Source: Pigoraptor chileana
Lineage: Eukaryota; Opisthokonta; Filasterea
Assembly (NCBI GenBank): GCA_943704495.1
Contig: CALSCR010002816.1
Span: 1 to 43,100, forward strand
Reading direction: 5' to 3'
DNA length: 43,100 nucleotides
How positions within the stretch are numbered: the first letter of the stretch is position 1; every line of letters starts with the position of its first letter. Shown here one piece after another: positions 1 through 12,314 of this stretch. The notes beneath the pieces were generated by a model. It saw only the letters and a program-made list of their open reading frames with translations, searched no databases and was not told the DNA's origin. A program made the position numbers and the translations under genes.

Positions 1-75
<75 letters not shown>
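1..75. repeat. (GT)n microsatellite at the left edge
   Basis: An uninterrupted GT dinucleotide run opens the window. The next 250 bases hold no gene I can support, although the minus-strand gene to the right may continue into or across them. Since the right edge is also a simple repeat, this is probably where a contig broke. Confidence 0.97.
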
Positions 76-79
<4 letters not shown>

Positions 80-326
80 GAGGGGGATGAATTCATGGGA
101 TTCAAGTCAATGCCAAAGGCTTGTTGCCCACCACTCAGAGAAAACGAAATGAAGAGAAAATCTCTCTCTGAGTTTTACCGCACTTAAAGGCAGCGAATCA
201 TCGTCCGCCATTCATTTCCCACATCGCAATTTGGAAGATCTAAATGAAAACAGCAAAATAATCATATATAACAGCCCATATCATCATCATCAACAGCAAC
301 AACAACGACACAAAAGAGACACCCAC

Positions 327-2706
327 CGCGCCGCAAGTAGCTCGTCTTCAAAAGGGATCGATTTGCCCTCCTTTGCATCTTCAACAGCAAAGTATCGCCC
401 GTCTGCGTGCAGGGCAGCCACGGAGCCGAGCGCGCACACGAAATCCACAATGCCACCGTCCTCTATGTTCAACGTGCACTGAGAAACGCCGTCTCCGGCG
501 TCTACGCAACTGAAGGAAGATGGCGACCATACACTCGCAGAAGAAGGCGTGTTTGCGGCGCAGTGAGTGGCATCCTCCGCACCGACAGCGGCATCACCAC
601 TTCCTCCTGTGCGGACACCGCCAACACACGGGCGGGGTGACCGGCAATCCCACCACCGGTGAGCGACGGCGGCACGTGCGGCCTCGGATGGCCAGTGCCA
701 ACGCAACGTGGCGTTGACGTCGGCCGCCGCAAGCGCCACAGCCGCAACGAGTCGCCGTCGCTTTGCCTTGAACGACAGGTCTTCATCCTCATCGCTCGTG
801 AACGGGTGCGAGAGCGCTTTTGCCACAAGTGCTTCGACATAGCCCACGCGGCAGGCAGCCCACATTTCAAAGTCGGAAGGGTCGAGTGAGGGTTTTCCAT
901 TGACATTGCGCTGCCATGGACACCGGCGGAACAGCTCCGATGTATTGAAGCCTTCCGCAAGATCAATGAACACGCCGAGGGCTTCTTGCGACAACTCGTC
1001 CGTCCCTTCGTACTGTATTTGCTCTGATAGTTTTGTGTCTGTTGCCTGTCGAACTCGCAGAGCTGCACGCATCCACACACGCCGCCCGAATGCGGCCGAC
1101 GAAACGTAACTGCCACTGCACACAGGAGGCCTTTCTTCAGGCGCCGGTGTCGTCAAGGATGGCACGTCAACACCATATTCCTCCTCTTGTCCTCCCTTTG
1201 CCGATCCTCCCCTCTTGCCCACCGCCCGCATGGCCATGAGCTGATGCGTAACTACCATGACAACGGCATTGACATCGACGCTCAGAGAGTACACGCGGTC
1301 AATGTGCGGACCAAAAAATGCCGCCAAAATCGGACCCATCTGGGGCAACGTGTGCGACGCACCCTCAATTGCCTCGACCTCGCGCACGAGCATGTCATGA
1401 AAGTGTGTGCCGGCATTTGCTGATCTGTCGGTTTTGCTGTAAAACGACGATCGACCAGCGAGACCGTCCTTGAATACGGGCGGCGAAGTGACGACCGATG
1501 CATGTTGTGATGCGCTGTCGCTTCCCTCCGACGCCTGCGGTGCGCGCCGTGTACGTCCGGCGTGTGCATGCACAACGGGCGAGTGTTCTGAGTAGTCATT
1601 CTCATCCCATGCGATTGTTTTTTCGCGCGATGCAAGCAGCACAATGCGTATTCGTGCCGCCCCAATAGGGCTATCCAGTCTCCGGCGGGAAACAGAGCGT
1701 AACAACTCGGCGTAATCACGGAGATATTGCCCTCCAACTGCGCTGCCCACAGTCACGTTCCTGCAAATAATAGCAATTGGGTTAAAGTAGATGATGAGAC
1801 TTTGTTCGAGTTCAATGTGCACAAAACTGGCGATGCAAAGGAGGCACGAAGGATCCCCCTCGGCGGTGAGACTGAATTAATACAACTTCCAGATGGGGCG
1901 GGCAAGTGGGAAGTGTGTGCACGATATCCTTTCTTTCTTTTTAAATTGTTTTTTCTGTTTGTCGTTTGTTAGTCGTGGGAATTCATAGGTGGCAGTGGCA
2001 AACCATTCTCAAGACACCGGTTGAGTTCTTGCATCTTTGCTGTCTAATGCTGCATTTGTTTAACTGCTTTGGTTCCAGTGGGACTGTGTGCGCGAACATG
2101 TAACGGAACACCGACAAAAACTCACCAAACAAACGGCTCGCCGACAACTTCGCCATCAACGCAGCCCATTCGCAGATTCACCGTCACCTTTGGCGAGTCC
2201 ACACAAAGAGTGCCGTCGGTGGTGAATCTGCCCATTCGGTATTCCTCCCTAAGGATCCAAGCCAGCATATTGGGACATACATTTTTGAATTATCAGTACA
2301 TACCCAACGACACAAGACGGAGTTCCAGACAAAAATGGTATTGATAATCACATCGACATATGTGCGCACAAAAATACATACAAGTGGATGGGAGATTCAA
2401 TAATCTACTACAATGGTCTCTCGGACAACGTCAAAACGGGCTCGGCAGTGCACTTACACGTCAACATTTTGGAGGATGGTGACCGTGCTCGTAGATTGCT
2501 TGAGATAATGCAGATAATATTGTTTCTTCGCAATGCACATTGAAATGTGTGCCGTTCCGCTCTGCTGGTCCCGATATCCGTAACCAGAGGCGCCGGCAAA
2601 AAACGCCAGCCGCGACAGGGCAACATCAACTGCATGCATGGGCGTAAGGAATCTTTCATCAGCGACTGTCAAGTTGACTTCCATTGCCTCCATACAACCA
2701 GAAGAG
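327..2706 (-). CDS. Unrecognised glycoprotein-like protein, partial gene model
   Basis: Three minus-strand exons join in one frame: 2706-2539, 2248-2126 and 1760-327. Each junction has a GT donor and an AG acceptor, and the codons split by introns match (AT|G, TG|G). The last exon either ends at a gtgggt donor at 326, the donor type used by several genes here, or reads on to a stop at 290. The 5' end is not resolved. A hydrophobic stretch encoded around 2800-2900 could be a signal anchor, but I could not join it convincingly. The joined product, about 575 residues, has several N-x-S/T sequons (NLT, NVT, NTS, NAT) and scattered cysteines, which suggests a secreted or lumenal protein. I recognise no domain and assign no function. 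Confidence 0.5.
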
Positions 2707-3793
2707 CTCAAACAAAAGATGGGCTGTGTAATGATGCAATTGTTTAACAGACACGGCTTCACTTTGCATCGGGAGGTTGACATGCAACACAAATGAGGAA
2801 TGCAAAAGGCTCGCGAAACTTCGCACGAAAATAGCACAAGCGAGAAACCCCCCACCTTGACATAAGATGCCACCTGCGGCAATGCATAGAATCCATGCCA
2901 GATTCAGCGGCGCCCAGAACTGTGTTGTGCGTGTGTGTACCATTCTCCCTCGAGGGAGCGGTGGATGCCGCAAGGGGGTGACAACTGCACTACGGGTGAC
3001 TCATGGCCCCATGGATCCCCAAAGCGGTGTATACATTTAATGGCCACCCACAGTAGGCCGATCCTTTCAAAACACTATGATGCTTACGCAGATGAAGATA
3101 ATAACAAGGAATCGGTTGTGTTTAAAAAGCGGCGCTGTTATTGGAACTGAAATGGAACCGTCATCTCGCACTCCGGCAAGGCAGGTCCACTTCAGGCATC
3201 ACGTGACAAGGATTTACTCTGGAGTCATTCTTTCCCGCCAGTAACGGCGCAGCCAAAAGTGAGACAATGCATGCCTATACGCCAACAACCTGTCTGACCG
3301 ATTCACTCGCACTTCTTCTTGATTCAAACAAACTGATTCTTCCTATTGGATTCAGATGCTTGCCCGTATCCTACAAATTGTAAGCGAAGGGGTGAACAAC
3401 TGGAAGTAACCTAGATTCTTCTCTTTTGCACTGCTAGTACTGCAGTTCAGTCGCGGCTGATGACACCCGCGACAAGCTGAGCCATACGTCATTTCGGCTG
3501 CCCATTTCACGCTGTTGTGGCGACTGATAGGCCGACACGCGCACTGTAATAGACGATACGCCACGGCGAACGTCCCCTAATCGCTTGTGTGATGCTTGCT
3601 TTAACGGTTGGGAAAGGGTGAATCGACAGTCGTGTGCGGGCAGAAATCCCGGTCCTTCAATCGGTTTGTTTGCCTTGCATCGACTTTGCTTATTCTCCCG
3701 TTCACTATTCGTCATTGCGGGAATTTCGCTGCTTCGAACTCTTGCAAAGACGATCCACACGGCCTATCGACTTGGCCGATTCTGTGGTGAATC
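2707..3793. promoter_or_regulatory. Divergent intergenic region between the unknown gene and HPC2
   Basis: This stretch of about 1.1 kb separates two genes that point away from each other, so it should carry both promoters. It may also hold the unresolved 5' exon of the minus-strand gene: a hydrophobic minus-strand segment lies near 2800-2970. I see no TATA box or repeat that stands out. Confidence 0.4.
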
Positions 3794-6700
3794 ATGGACG
3801 TTTCCCGCAGGCTCCCGCTGCTTGATCCACTTGACAGCGTGATTGACAAACACGGCCGTGGAGACGCGCACGGCCGCATACCCACCGTGCGCGTGCGCAT
3901 TGACCTGAATGGATCAGAGGGCATAGTTTCATTTTCGAAAGAATTGAAGCGTTTGGGGATAACTCGCTCGCAAAAGACCGCCTCAAAGAGTCCTAAGAAG
4001 AAAGTGGGGGATCCTCTTGTGACATTGTGTTTTTGTCTCTGGCAGTAGTAGCGTGACTACATCGAACCACTTCGGTGTCTGCTTTTCAGGTTTTGCGAAT
4101 GCGCAGCGCACACAGTACTGACACTAAGCTTGTATGTGGTTTGTAGGAAAAAGTTGCGCTTCGAGAGGATGTATCGGACGGGGAGCTGACTGGCGAGAGC
4201 TCGGAAGGGGACGGTGGCCTACTTGGTCGCGATGTGATTGCCCGCATCCAGGTAGTTTGTGCATGCGAATCCGAAGCTCTGTCTCCTTTTCGATCTTGTA
4301 GAGTCCATGGTCACAGCGCCTAAGACTCTGACTTGAATTCTACATCTTCTTTTCGCTCTTCTCTTGGACTCTCTTGTGAACTTGTTGTGTGTGTGTTGGA
4401 CGATGGGCTTATGTAAAGCATTTTGTTTAATGACGGTCTCTCTCTCTGTCCCTTTCTGTGATGATTTCGTCTTTTGTGTTTCCTGAAGCTTGATTAGGAG
4501 ATCATACGGTGGCCTCTGTCCGCAGTTTGCCTATTCTGATTCTGAACTTCTGCTCCACAAACTCTCAACCAGGCACGCCACGTGAACAACGCCGAGGGGT
4601 CGGATTCGTGCGGTGAGGGGGAAGGCGCTCGGAAAGGTACGAAAAGCAAAGAGGATGGAAAGGGAAAGAAGCGACGGCGGAAGGACCAGGTGCTTGACGA
4701 TTGGTACGACCTCAACGATCCCTTTATTGACGACGAAGATGCGTACGACGAGCGCCTTGGTAGCAAGGGCAAGCCGAAGGAGGACGGCTTTTTTGTGTTC
4801 CGTGGGAGGGTGGAGCTGGATGGCGCAAACTCAGACTCAAGGGCGGCTGAGGATGCGAATGGGCGCTCGGATGTTGGCAGTGACGATGATTTTGCGTCAT
4901 CACGCCCGGTCGCGCGCAAGGATGGTGGTGGTGCTGGTGGCGCTGGCAGCCCACGTGGCGTCAAGGGTAAAGGAAGCAGGAAAAAGGCAACTGCGGGCCG
5001 CGAGGGAAAGGGAGGTGACCCACTCTCTGTTGGTGGCGTCGTTGGTCGCGGCGGGATTGTGAAGAAGCGTGGAGGACAAAAAACTAATAAGGAGCATCAC
5101 AAGAAATCTGCAAATGAAGGAGAGGGTGGTGAAAAGAAGAAGAAGCGCAAGAAGGCTGCGGCGGTGGCTGCGGCGGTGGCTGCGGTGGCAGCCTCGTCAA
5201 CAGCAGAGGCACTGGCGGGGACGGTGGCGGCCAGCGGCAATGCAGGTGCCTTGCAAGCAGTCTCTGGTGATAGCAGAAAGAAGCCCGTTGAGGGGGATGG
5301 AACGAAGAAACGGAAGCGAAGGGCGGACGCGGATAAGGATGGCGGTGGCGAGGTGAAGCGACGGCGCTCCAAGAAGGCGCGTGCAGATGCACTCGGTGCC
5401 GCCGCGGAATCTGCGAATGGTGAGGCGGTTGATACTGTCAAGAAGCCGGTCCAGTGGGTCTTTGCGGAGGTTGTCCACGGCAATAAGGGGGGGTCTGTGA
5501 GCGATTCGCGCAGCGAGCTTGGGGCGACATCTGAGCGGGAGAGGGAACAGCAACTGTCGGGCGCTTCTGCAACGACCGCCAACGGCGCCGGGAGTGGCCC
5601 CGTGTCTGCGGGCGGTCGCTCCTTTGACGGCAAGGACTTGATTTGGGAGGATTCGCAGATGGACTCGCAGATGGATTTTGCCGGCGTCGGCATCGGAGGC
5701 CCGCGTGTTGATTTGCACGAAAAGGTTGAGGCGTCTCTCCATGGATTCGACCTCATTGTCAATCAGGACTGCCGCGGCCGCTCGATGTCACACGAGGCCC
5801 AGAGCGCACTGCTCGACACTGCCAAGCACTGTCTGCCCTTCCTGACGACGCCGGAGATGGAGGGCGAGTTTTACGAGCGTCTTGCGTCGATTATGAGTCA
5901 GCGGAGAAAGAATGTGCGCAATCGCGTTCGCATTCTGCTGCAGAGGGACAGCGCTATGGAGATTGGGTCGCAGGTCACCATCGCAATGACGTCGCTCAAG
6001 TCTCTGGTCAGGGAACTGGCGGACGACGTTGCCACCGGTGTGTGATTGTCCATCCCCTTGTCGCGTGCTGCTCTCTGCGTGGGAAATGGCGGTGGTTGTG
6101 TTTTTGTTAGTTTTAAAGACAAAAAACGAATTTTGTGGCCTTGTTTTGGGATGGGATTGAATGACAATGGCTCACATTTGCATTGGTGAAATTCCGTTCC
6201 GTATTGTGCCTGCTGCTGTGTGTGTTGCCACTGCCGACAGCCTCGCCCGACAAGTGGCCTCAGGAAGTCATTGGTGTCCTTGGGAAGGTCGTTTCACTCC
6301 AGACAGAACGGTGTCGTATCGAGAAATCCGGGTGGGTAACGCAACGAGGTTCGCGTGTGTTTTTGGGGGGAAGAAATACTTTTATTTTATTTTGGTCGGA
6401 TAAAATTTTGTGGTTTGTGTTGTTACAATTCTCTCTTTCTCATTTTTCTGATATTCTCAGCATTAATTCTTTGCGCATGCGTCCCGCTGTTGCTTATGGG
6501 GGCATTTCTTCCAAGCAGGGATAGCAACGGCGCGGTGACCGTGGCGGATGCAGTCCTTGAATTTGTTGAAAAGGTTCGTCCGCCTTGCAATTTTGCGATA
6601 CGCACTTGATTTTGTTTGGCATTAATTCATTTTACTTTAGGCTTTATAGCCCCCCACACGGCTCAGCATTGGTGGCAGATTGGACTGCGCTGTGCTGTTG

Positions 6701-7434
6701 TGTGTTCTGAAATCTGTTCTGTATTGTCTCTTTTGTTTTCTCTACTTTTTTGTTTGGGGAAAGGGGAAAGAGGGGGAGAGGGAGGGGGATATTTTTATCT
6801 GAGGCGGGATGTGGGGTCTATGGCCCTACTTGACTTGAATCCTACACATATCTGAGCCGAGAATTCTCACTCCTCCCTTTCGTTGCCTTTTTGACTACCC
6901 CACACTGCGTCACCGCAGGTTGTGGTTCCCGTCTTTTCCAAGGCCGATATCACTGCCGCAGCCCTTCTTGCTGCGGTCGATAGCACCATCGTCCCGAGTA
7001 AGAAGGCCGACCAGCGACCAACAACAACAAAGACTGTAACGTCCTCTGGCGAATTGACGAAGCCTGCAAATGCTGCAAAATCGGGTGATCTCGCCCCTGT
7101 CCACCCACAGCCGCCACCACGTGTGAATCCAATGCCATCACAAGACTCTCGGGCGTCTGCCCATCTGTCGTCTGCGTCGTCTGCGTCGGTGCAGAGACAG
7201 TCTTCGGAGTCTGGCGTGGCTGCTGGGCCGTGTGCGCACAAATGGGAGAAGAGCAACGGGAACAGGTTGTGTCGCCGATGCGGCAAATCCCCCCAGGAAG
7301 TGGCGAATGACAATGCCACTCCTCCGCCGCGAATAGTGGCGGGCGTTGGCAGAGATGCTGCTGACGGTGTGGGCGCATCGGCTGCGTCGGTGAGGCGCGA
7401 GGGTGGCGCGGATGTGTACTTGTCGTCAGCTTGA
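3794..7434 (+). CDS. HPC2: HPC2/ubinuclein-type subunit of the HIRA histone chaperone complex
   Basis: Six exons (3794-4003, 4147-4251, 4573-6037, 6241-6331, 6519-6573, 6919-7434) give 813 residues in one frame. Exon 1 encodes an NHRD-like strand (TVRVRIDL...FSKELKRL), the HIRA-contacting region in ubinucleins. The HPC2-related domain follows at about 148-190 with DLNDPFIDDEDAYDERL and DGFFVFRGRVEL, which matches the UBN1 pattern (H3.3 contact). A long Lys/Arg- and Ala-rich region with KKRKRR and KRRRSKKAR nuclear signals leads to a ubinuclein middle domain at about 485-665, split over exons 3-6 (FYERLASIMSQRRKNVRNRV, KWPQEVIGVLGKVV, ADAVLEFVEK, VVVPVFSKADI). In this family it works in replication-independent H3.3/H4 deposition in the nucleus. 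The C-terminus has an extra C-x-H...C-x2-C motif at about 747-763. Identification is firm; the start is the first ATG of the open frame. Confidence 0.88.
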
Positions 7435-7957
7435 ATAATGAAGTGCAACCCTACCCTTGGGCCATCAACCCTAGCCTATGCGGGCTTTGTTCCCATTTGT
7501 TGGCCGTGGAATTGCTGAACAGCCGACGGCAGGGGTACTGGTAAGCTTTGTGGATTTCACCGCCAAACAAGAATACAAATCTGTACCATTATAAAAACAC
7601 ATTCCACCACTGCTTGAGGAGTATATCGCATACACGTGCACGGTCAACATGATATCATGGTGCGTAAATGCTCCTAGATAATCTTTGATACAATCTACCG
7701 TAACACCCACCGACACAGGCATACTTGCTAGTTGTTGACATCATTCACTCTCAGTTGTGCTTTGTTTTTACCTCGCATTACATTCGTTACACTCGTGGGA
7801 TATATCATCTTTGTCCAACTTGTCTGCATTCATCAATACCCTCGAATGCTTTCAGATTCTCTCGAAGCGGTACTTACTGTGTTTTTTTACGGTCTCGCTT
7901 GATGTGCTTTCCATTTGTCAAACAAGGGCTCCCTGAGTTGTGGAACTTAAATCCGCT
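7435..7957. promoter_or_regulatory. MED20 upstream region with two AACCCTA motifs
   Basis: The gap of about 520 bases between HPC2 and MED20 contains AACCCTA at 7447-7453 and AACCCTAG at 7467-7474. The same motif is clustered in the PDE12/FARAT promoter. It resembles the telo-box of plant housekeeping promoters. A regulatory role here is inferred only from its recurrence. Confidence 0.35.
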
Positions 7958-9340
7958 ATGCACCACTATGTACTCGCACGTGTATGTTCTTCCCCGAAAT
8001 TGCACAGCGTAATCTCCATAGATGCCCCCGGCATGAACATTCTTGCTGGAACGGATGACCTTTACGCGACGTTAGAATCACTCGGTGCATACAAAAGCGG
8101 TTCTTGGTCTGCGGAGACGTCAGTGTATGTGCGGCCACCGAAACCAAAGCAGGATAAACCGAATGCGAATGGTTCAGCTGGTATGTTGTGCAAACACGGG
8201 CCCTGCTTGTATTGTTACTGATGCTTTGTGGCTTGTATTTACTATAGGTTTTGTGGCTTGTATTTACTAAAGCTTTGTGGCTTGTATTGTTACTGAAAAT
8301 CTCAACTATGTTGCTATATGGGTTGTACTTTTGCTGTTTTTATTTTTTAGCATTCATCTGCTGATGGGCACAGTCGCCCCGCTCTTACTTGCAGGCGAGT
8401 CTCATGGATCCGAATTGCCGCTATATACGTTCATGACAAGCGAGTATCCCTCGCGTGGTCTCTATATTCTTGGTGCGAATGTGATTGATGCCGGGAGGGA
8501 GCTGTCGTCGTTCCTCGGCGATCTGCGGGGTGCATACCAGCTGCGGCGTGTCGCAAAGACTGAGGTGAGCCATTCTGTTTCCGCCCAATATGGGGTATAT
8601 TAAGTGCTTAAGCAGTCGATGGTTATTTATATTTTTGTTGGTCGTGTTTTCATTCAATTGTTGCGTGTTGTCGCTGTGTGTGCTGTGTGTGCGTGTGTAT
8701 GTGTCTATTAGAAGTTTTGCTGGTTGCGATTTCGTGTCGACATGTTTGGTACAGATTAGGAGATCCCAAGCACGGGATGCTGCGTGCGAACCGGAATGGG
8801 AGGAACGCTCACTGAACAACCACCGCTGAAACAACAACATTTCCCACACAATGTGAGCAGGGCCGTCGTTATGAATTCGGCGATTACGTTGTGAAAGTTG
8901 GCACTGTTACGACCAGCGTCGAAGGCATCAAATACTTTGTTGTGGAGGTACGGCAGAGTCCTGCGGTGTTTTCCCAGACTGTCGCACCAGCATCTCCACC
9001 AGCCTCTACCCCTTCCCCCCCCCAACACACACACACGCATTGGATGGTTCTGCTTCAACGTATCGCCGGTGTGTGTGCTCAGTCCACCGCCTGTATATGA
9101 AATGACATTCAATGCTGGACGTGTGTTAACGTATGTTCCGATCCGCAGGTGCAGTACGGCGCCTGTTCGGACATATCAACGGGTGCACTGATGTTGAGGG
9201 ACATTGTCAAGCTGATCAAGGCCGATGCCCAGATTCCCGTTGTTAACTACACTGCCTTTGGTCTCGGTCAAACGTTTGGGCCGGGTCACGTGGCTGCCCA
9301 GTATGTGTCGATGTTCAGGGAACGAAAACTATTTGTGTAG
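7958..9340 (+). CDS. MED20: Mediator complex subunit 20
   Basis: Four exons (7958-8180, 8395-8564, 8861-8947, 9149-9340) encode 223 residues; human MED20 has 212. Conserved order is visible throughout: an N-terminal strand-helix (DAPGMNILAGTDDLYATLESLG), SEYPSRGLYIL, then RRYEFGDYVVKVGTVT and FVVEVQYGACSD, which align with the animal RGTRYQYCDFLVKVGTVT and VEVEYGPCV. The end, HVAAQYVSMFRERK, matches the family's final helix. MED20 belongs to the Mediator head module, where it pairs with MED18 and helps connect RNA polymerase II to activators. All splice phases agree and the stop is TAG. The start is the ATG before HHYVLARV; an in-frame GTG lies 18 bases upstream but no better ATG. Confidence 0.88.
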
Positions 9341-10098
9341 GTCTTGAAACTCACAGTAACTGTTAATAATACGTAGTGATTATATCGAATGTTTCTTGTT
9401 CTGGCAAAGTAGCACTGGCCATTCTTTTCTAGATTCTCTATCCTGCAATTCCTTTCTCGGCCCGTGGTTAACACGACATGACCGGTGGTGTACATAAACA
9501 TATATAATATTATAGACTAGTGCGACTGCGCCGACCACACGGCCTGACACAAGTCCAACTCGGTGTCGGTCACTGGCGCCGAACTGTCAACCCAAACTGA
9601 GAGGAACCATTCAAATTATGCTACCTAAAAGCCCAACGTATATATAGTATTATCATGTTCAGTGGGGATCGGGCCGAGTTACTCTTGGTCACGGAACAGA
9701 GGCCCTGATTACATGGGTTATTACGGCATGTAAAGCCGAAAGGAGATGTAAGTTGTCTCACTGCCATGATAGCAGCCGAAGCTGAGCTGCCAGTGAATGC
9801 AAACACTATTTGATATGGGCGCGAAATCAATGCTGCTCTCTGCCGGAATGAGTTTGGCATTTCCGGTTTATAGATCAGATTACGTTACCTTCCAGATACG
9901 CCCAGTATAATTATAATTTTCAGCGCACCACAAGTTCAGTCCGACACAACAACAGCAATAGAATTCGTCGCGCAGACAGGTTGTTGTCGACACTGAATCC
10001 GCCCGCACTGAGGGGCAAGATACCGTCCAATACAGCCAGACGCCGGGCCGCCCCGGCCACCGCCCCGGCCAGTCACTGAGTATGACAAGACGCCACAA
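9341..10098. other. Convergent intergenic region, no gene seen
   Basis: This lies between the 3' ends of MED20 and PDE12. It is AT-rich at 9360-9660 and GC-rich near 10000-10080, where runs of GCCCCGGCC occur. The string CCGCACTGAG near 10004 recurs at 31424. Short open frames on both strands show no domain and look like noise. Confidence 0.6.
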
Positions 10099-12314
10099 TC
10101 ACTGCATCCACCGCACCTCACATATGACGGCAAGGTGGTCGCTCGGGAACACGGAGGAGGGAAGGGCTGTCTCCGCCGTGATCTCCTCGATGGGCGGGAT
10201 GGGGACGGCGTTGTCGCACGATTCAAGCGGGCCACCGGCATCCACAAGCACGTGATCCAGAGCCTCTGTCCAGCAGAGAGTAGTCAGGTGACAGTGGCAA
10301 TATCAGCGTCAATGATTATATCGTGTTTGATTTGCCGTTACACTGACAGTGACACGCGACAACTCACTCTCGACATTTACGAATATATTGTTACGTGGCT
10401 TAATCAATATTCAAACCAAAGCTGTTTGGACAGAGTGTGTCTTATCACAAGTAACAAACAAAAACACAAAAAAGCCACAAACCAACCTGCAAACGTTGGC
10501 ACGAAATTTGTGAAGGCAGGAGTCCCCGAGGCGAGATCAAACCTCAGAGGCAGGGGAACGCCGACCATGCGCCCAATGTCCTCCAGTGCAGCAACGCGCC
10601 CCGCCAGCTCAGCGGCTTCTGCCTGCAGTGCCGTGTCGGACAATCGTGCATCCCCATCCTCTGCTTCTTTGGTGGCGACGGTGTTCCCTCCGTTTGAAGG
10701 CGAGGGGAATGTGAGTGCATGGGTGCTGTCGTTTGACGTAACAATGCTCTGAAATGCCGATGTGAATCTGGCACGAAGGCGGAGGAGATCCGCGACCCAG
10801 TCGACTTGTGTGCGTCCATGCCGAAGCAGACGAGTTGCCATGGACGCCGTTCTGCTGTTGAGATCGCCGGTGAGAAGCAGGCCAACACGTGACATTGACT
10901 CTGCCCCAAACGCATCGCTCCTGAATCTTGCTGCCTCGCACGCAACAATTGCAAGCTGCACTGCACGGATGGCGTCGGCCTCCGGATGGAAGTAAAGGTG
11001 GGTGTTGGCGACGATCACGACGTTGTTCGCATCCTCCGCCCTCGACAGATCCCTGAGAGCAACAAACTGGACGACGGTTGTCCGGCTCTTTGTAATGCGA
11101 CGGAGGCTGTGATTCGAACCGTAAAATAGCTCCATGAGAGGCTCGTACCGGGCGTCTTCCACGCACGACGCAAGCTCAAATGATTTAGGGTTTCCGACAA
11201 CTTCCAGACGCCCTCGCCGGTAGAACAGCGCGCATCCATCGGTATTCGAGCCCTTCTTCATCGCATAGAGACCAGCATATCCGTTGTTACCAAGCACGTG
11301 CGTGAGGTAGTCAAACTCCTTTGGGCCCACCTCTTGCAGGCACACCATGTCACCCCTATACCCGACAAGTTCAGTTGCGATCATCTGTTTCCTGTAATCG
11401 GGGTCCAGGAAGCGATATGCGCAGTATGGGAACAGTGTCGACATGGCATACTCAGTGGTGGCAAGCGCATCCGCAAGAATGTTGTACGTGATCACCCGCA
11501 GATTCTTCCCGTCTTGTGAGAACGAATCCCCGAGGTATTTTTGTTGCCTTCGCTGGAACGGCAGGCTGTCCGGAATATACTCGACGGGTGTTGACGTCAC
11601 TGCAACGGCGTGCGGCCCCATCCACTCCATGCGGTTGCTTGACGGCGTGCAACGTAATGCGAGTCGCCGCCCAACATCTTCCACTGTTGGTTTGTAGACG
11701 CAGCCGACACCACACGGCTCCCACAAAGGCGCGTCAATCTCGACCGGTTCGGCCAGCTTTTGTTTCGCCTTTGAGGAGGAGTCCTCCTTTGCAATACCGA
11801 CAGGCGCATCGGGGGAAGAGCGACGAAACCACTCGAACTTTGACAAGGAAAGATCAACGCTTTCGGAAGTTATAACAGGATAGATTGGAATTCCCACCAA
11901 TGGTCGTGCGACGATGGACAAGGACGATATGGTGGGTGGATCGCGTTCGATTTCCAGCGAGCGACCCCCGAATTTGACGACGCCACCGTGGTGCCATGCG
12001 GCGTGGTTTGCGGTGTCATGTGGCACGGGACATCCGTGCGCATCGAGAAGTTGCGTGTCCGGGGATAGTTCGTCGGCGTCGTCTTCTTGTCTACGTGACT
12101 CTGCAACAGTGCCAACAGTGACAACAAAGTCCGGGCCTGGCGTGGGCTTTTTCTTCATCAATTTTTGGTCACGCTTAGAGAGAAGCGACATCTCAATCCG
12201 ACGGAGTGTGCGTCGTATGGTTTCGTCTGAGGATCTCTGAAGTAGCTTTGTTTGTCCGTCCAATGTGAAGGATAGCAAGAGCTTCCCGCTCACGTATGTG
12301 CGCACGGTGAGCAT
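10099..12314 (-). CDS. PDE12: PDE12-like 2',5'-phosphodiesterase / poly(A)-specific exoribonuclease
   Basis: Two exons (12314-10487 and 10265-10099) encode 664 residues; human PDE12 has 609. The C-terminal half is an endonuclease/exonuclease/phosphatase fold starting near residue 270 with LRVITYNILADALATTEY. It carries the metal-binding Glu in DMVCLQEV, the NTHLYFHP and GDLNSR motifs, and the catalytic PSDHLAV in the short last exon. FPYCAYRFLDPDYRKQMI and LPSSVFPSDH follow PDE12 rather than CCR4 or Angel. In mammals PDE12 removes 2-5A and trims poly(A) tails in mitochondria. No clear mitochondrial presequence is seen at this N-terminus (MLTVRTYVSGKLLLSF), so the site could be cytosolic or a 5' exon may be missing. 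The intervening intron is 221 nt. Confidence 0.88.

Noticed and set aside
5097-5762. Long minus-strand open frame of 221 codons
   Set aside because: It is antisense to the HPC2 basic/Ala-rich region and is Ser/Pro-rich only as a mirror of that coding sequence. No motif or splice logic supports it.
9880-10098. Minus-strand open frames downstream of PDE12
   Set aside because: They lie beyond the PDE12 stop, have no family signature and show no splice continuation.
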